Shown in pieces: positions 62,946-64,000 of a stretch of 64,000 nucleotides of DNA (the first letter of the stretch is position 1; every line of letters begins with the position of its first letter). Both the position numbers and the translations under genes were made by a program. Below the pieces are notes generated by a model. That model was not told the DNA's origin. It saw only the letters and a list, made by a program, of their open reading frames with translations, and did no database searches. Origin of the DNA: JACRIM01 sp964605185 (lineage in GTDB: Bacteria > Planctomycetota > Phycisphaerae > UBA1845 > UTPLA1); the NCBI GenBank assembly GCA_964605185.1, contig CAZSBF010000003.1, positions 15,582 through 79,581 of the forward strand. Reading direction: 5' to 3'.

Positions 62946-63590
62946 CTAGTCCACCCTACTCAAGAGGACAGGCAACTCTTCCGATCTGCACTTTTCGCAA
63001 GTACGTTCATCCAAGAGTTTGCAAAGTATTTCGCTTAATGAAAACCCGCATGTCGGGCACTTTGCACTGAAGCGCTGTTCCATGGGTGATCGAAAAACGT
63101 ATTGCCCGTGCGAGTCGCGATGCACAAGCCCGGCCGCTTCCATTTTATTCAGTGCGCGAGTGGTTTCCTCTGCCACATCCTCGGATTCGATGAGGTCTTT
63201 CCGTGCAAGCGGCCCTCGGCGGTCAAGGCAATCGCAAATCCGATACGCCAGATTGAGCGCATTTCTCGCCTCTGACAGTTCGTCTGCCAAATCCGCCTCT
63301 GCCTTTTTGTCGATCCGTCGTTTGCTCTTGAGAAGACCTTCAAGTTCATCCAAATGGGCAAAGTCGAGTAGGTATGGCGCTTCCTCAAGCACTAAGTCGA
63401 TCGCTTCGATGCTATCGAATTCTCGCCCTTCGTACTTCTCTTCGTACCGCATCATCCCGTCTACGTAAGTCCAGGCCGATGCAGCCAGATCAACGGCTCC
63501 CTGTATGTTTCCAGCGTCCCGCTCGCTCCGCGCGCGTGTCCACAGTTCTTGATATCGCTGCTGATGCGCGAGAAGCTCATCCTTCGTCAT
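62946..63590 (-). CDS. protein with winged-helix-like and zinc-ribbon parts, unknown function
   Basis: A 214-residue protein upstream of the coiled-coil gene and separated by only 17 bases, so co-transcribed. Residues 110-165 look like a winged helix (CDCLDRRGPLARKDLIESEDVAEETTRALNKMEAAGLVHRDSHGQYVF). The C-terminus has two CxxC knuckles (AKCPTCGFSLSE and RTCEKCRSEE), so a zinc ribbon is likely. The N-terminal half is helical (ELLAHQQRYQELWTRARSERDAGN). No function is recognised. Together the two genes form a small accessory unit. Confidence 0.7.
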   Translation of the reverse strand: MTKDELLAHQQRYQELWTRARSERDAGNIQGAVDLAASAWTYVDGMMRYEEKYEGREFDSIEAIDLVLEEAPYLLDFAHLDELEGLLKSKRRIDKKAEADLADELSEARNALNLAYRICDCLDRRGPLARKDLIESEDVAEETTRALNKMEAAGLVHRDSHGQYVFRSPMEQRFSAKCPTCGFSLSEILCKLLDERTCEKCRSEELPVLLSRVD

Positions 63591-63883
63591 CGCTTGCTTC
63601 CCTTAACGTGATTCAGCCGATTGGCAATTCTCCCTCGACCCGAGACGATTCAAGCCAAGTGCATTGTAATGATTTCGCAATTGGTATCGCTGTTAAACGC
63701 GCGTCCTAGCTGTGGTTGGCACGCAGTGGATAGCACTCAGCCTCTAACTTGGGGAAGCGGCCTGACAACCTAAATTGAGACGGAGATTTTCCGTAACCCA
63801 TTCCCAACTAATAACTTCCAACATTTCCGGCGCGCACCGAAACGCTGATCAAGATTGATAGGTAACAGCGGAACATGCGACCC
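63591..63883. other. gap upstream of the accessory pair, nothing firm
   Basis: The stretch must hold the promoter of the minus-strand pair. I see no clear promoter, gene or repeat. Reading frames across it are short and of shadow type. Confidence 0.4.
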
Positions 63884-63910
63884 GCTCGCGCGAACCACAT
63901 TCGCGCGAGC
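63884..63910. repeat. perfect 11-base inverted repeat
   Basis: GCTCGCGCGAA (63884-63894), loop CCACA, TTCGCGCGAGC (63900-63910). No T run follows at once, so it is not an ordinary terminator. It lies 20 bases before a boxA-like motif. Confidence 0.7.
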
Positions 63911-63929
63911 TTCGCTTATTCCGCGCGCT

Positions 63930-63941
63930 TGCTCTTTGACA
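63930..63941 (+). promoter_or_regulatory. boxA-like antitermination motif pointing out of the window
   Basis: TGCTCTTTGACA matches the ribosomal boxA TGCTCTTTAACA at 11 of 12 bases. BoxA binds NusB/NusE (S10) and is found in leaders of rRNA operons and of some CRISPR arrays. No rRNA or CRISPR repeat is seen in the remaining 59 bases. Confidence 0.5.
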
Positions 63942-64000
63942 ACCAATCCTCACGATGCGAGGCAAATGCATCCACCCTCCGGCCCCCTGAACCCTCAGTG

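Noticed and set aside
63942..64000. CRISPR repeat within the window
   Set aside because: No direct repeat is visible in the last 59 bases; only a small CCTC/GAGG stem is present.

Overview
The window looks like a piece of a Planctomycetota chromosome, probably from an uncultured member near the Phycisphaerae or anammox-type lineages. The evidence is a pair of PEP-CTERM proteins, a beta-helix protein with dockerin-like repeats, DUF1573 proteins, a small coiled-coil protein of a type I remember from planctomycetes, proteins ending in a 'DPKWGESEGGGDYVFWPV' tail, GC-rich DNA, and a ribosomal superoperon without rpmD. This lineage call is inference; no 16S gene is in the window.

Layout. 1-8.2 kb: a metallo-beta-lactamase/beta-CASP nuclease cut by the left edge, a small coiled-coil gene, leuS, a TetR regulator with two matching operators next to a carboxymuconolactone-decarboxylase-like gene and a flavin-binding PNPOx-like gene, a zinc-ribbon membrane protein and frr. 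8.2-14.2 kb: surface and exported proteins, namely two paralogous PEP-CTERM proteins with structured leaders and near-matching terminators, a beta-helix/dockerin protein, and a DUF1573-thioredoxin fusion. 14.2-19.8 kb: a radical SAM gene divergent from a PocR-GAF-PP2C phosphatase, then two tandem paralogs of unknown function on the minus strand separated by a short inverted repeat.

19.8-39.0 kb: an EF-G gene followed by the combined S10-spc-alpha ribosomal superoperon (rpsJ to rplQ, with secY, adk, map, rpmJ and rpoA), then a HIT hydrolase gene. A strong terminator-like hairpin lies inside the operon just before rplD. 39-47 kb: a large exported beta-propeller protein, an ECF sigma/anti-sigma/lipoprotein cassette, and a membrane kinase-like protein that has lost its glycine loop and DFG aspartate. 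47-60.4 kb: a fumarylacetoacetate-hydrolase-like gene, then one long run of overlapping genes for a type II secretion/type IV pilus-like machine: PilZ protein, GspE/PilB, GspF/PilC, five prepilin-like proteins, PilM-PilN fusion, PilO-like, PilP-like, secretin, TPR lipoprotein, HDOD protein. No prepilin peptidase or retraction ATPase is present, so those must be elsewhere.

60.5-64 kb: a bactofilin gene, then a lower-GC accessory pair: a membrane-anchored coiled-coil protein with a T5orf172/GIY-YIG-like end, preceded by a zinc-ribbon protein. The last 120 bases hold an 11-bp perfect hairpin and a boxA-like antitermination motif pointing out of the window, which hints that an rRNA operon or a CRISPR array may start just beyond the right edge. 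The strongest leads for something new are the two-gene accessory pair, the pilus/secretion locus with its odd minor prepilin, the degenerate kinase, and the structured PEP-CTERM leaders.
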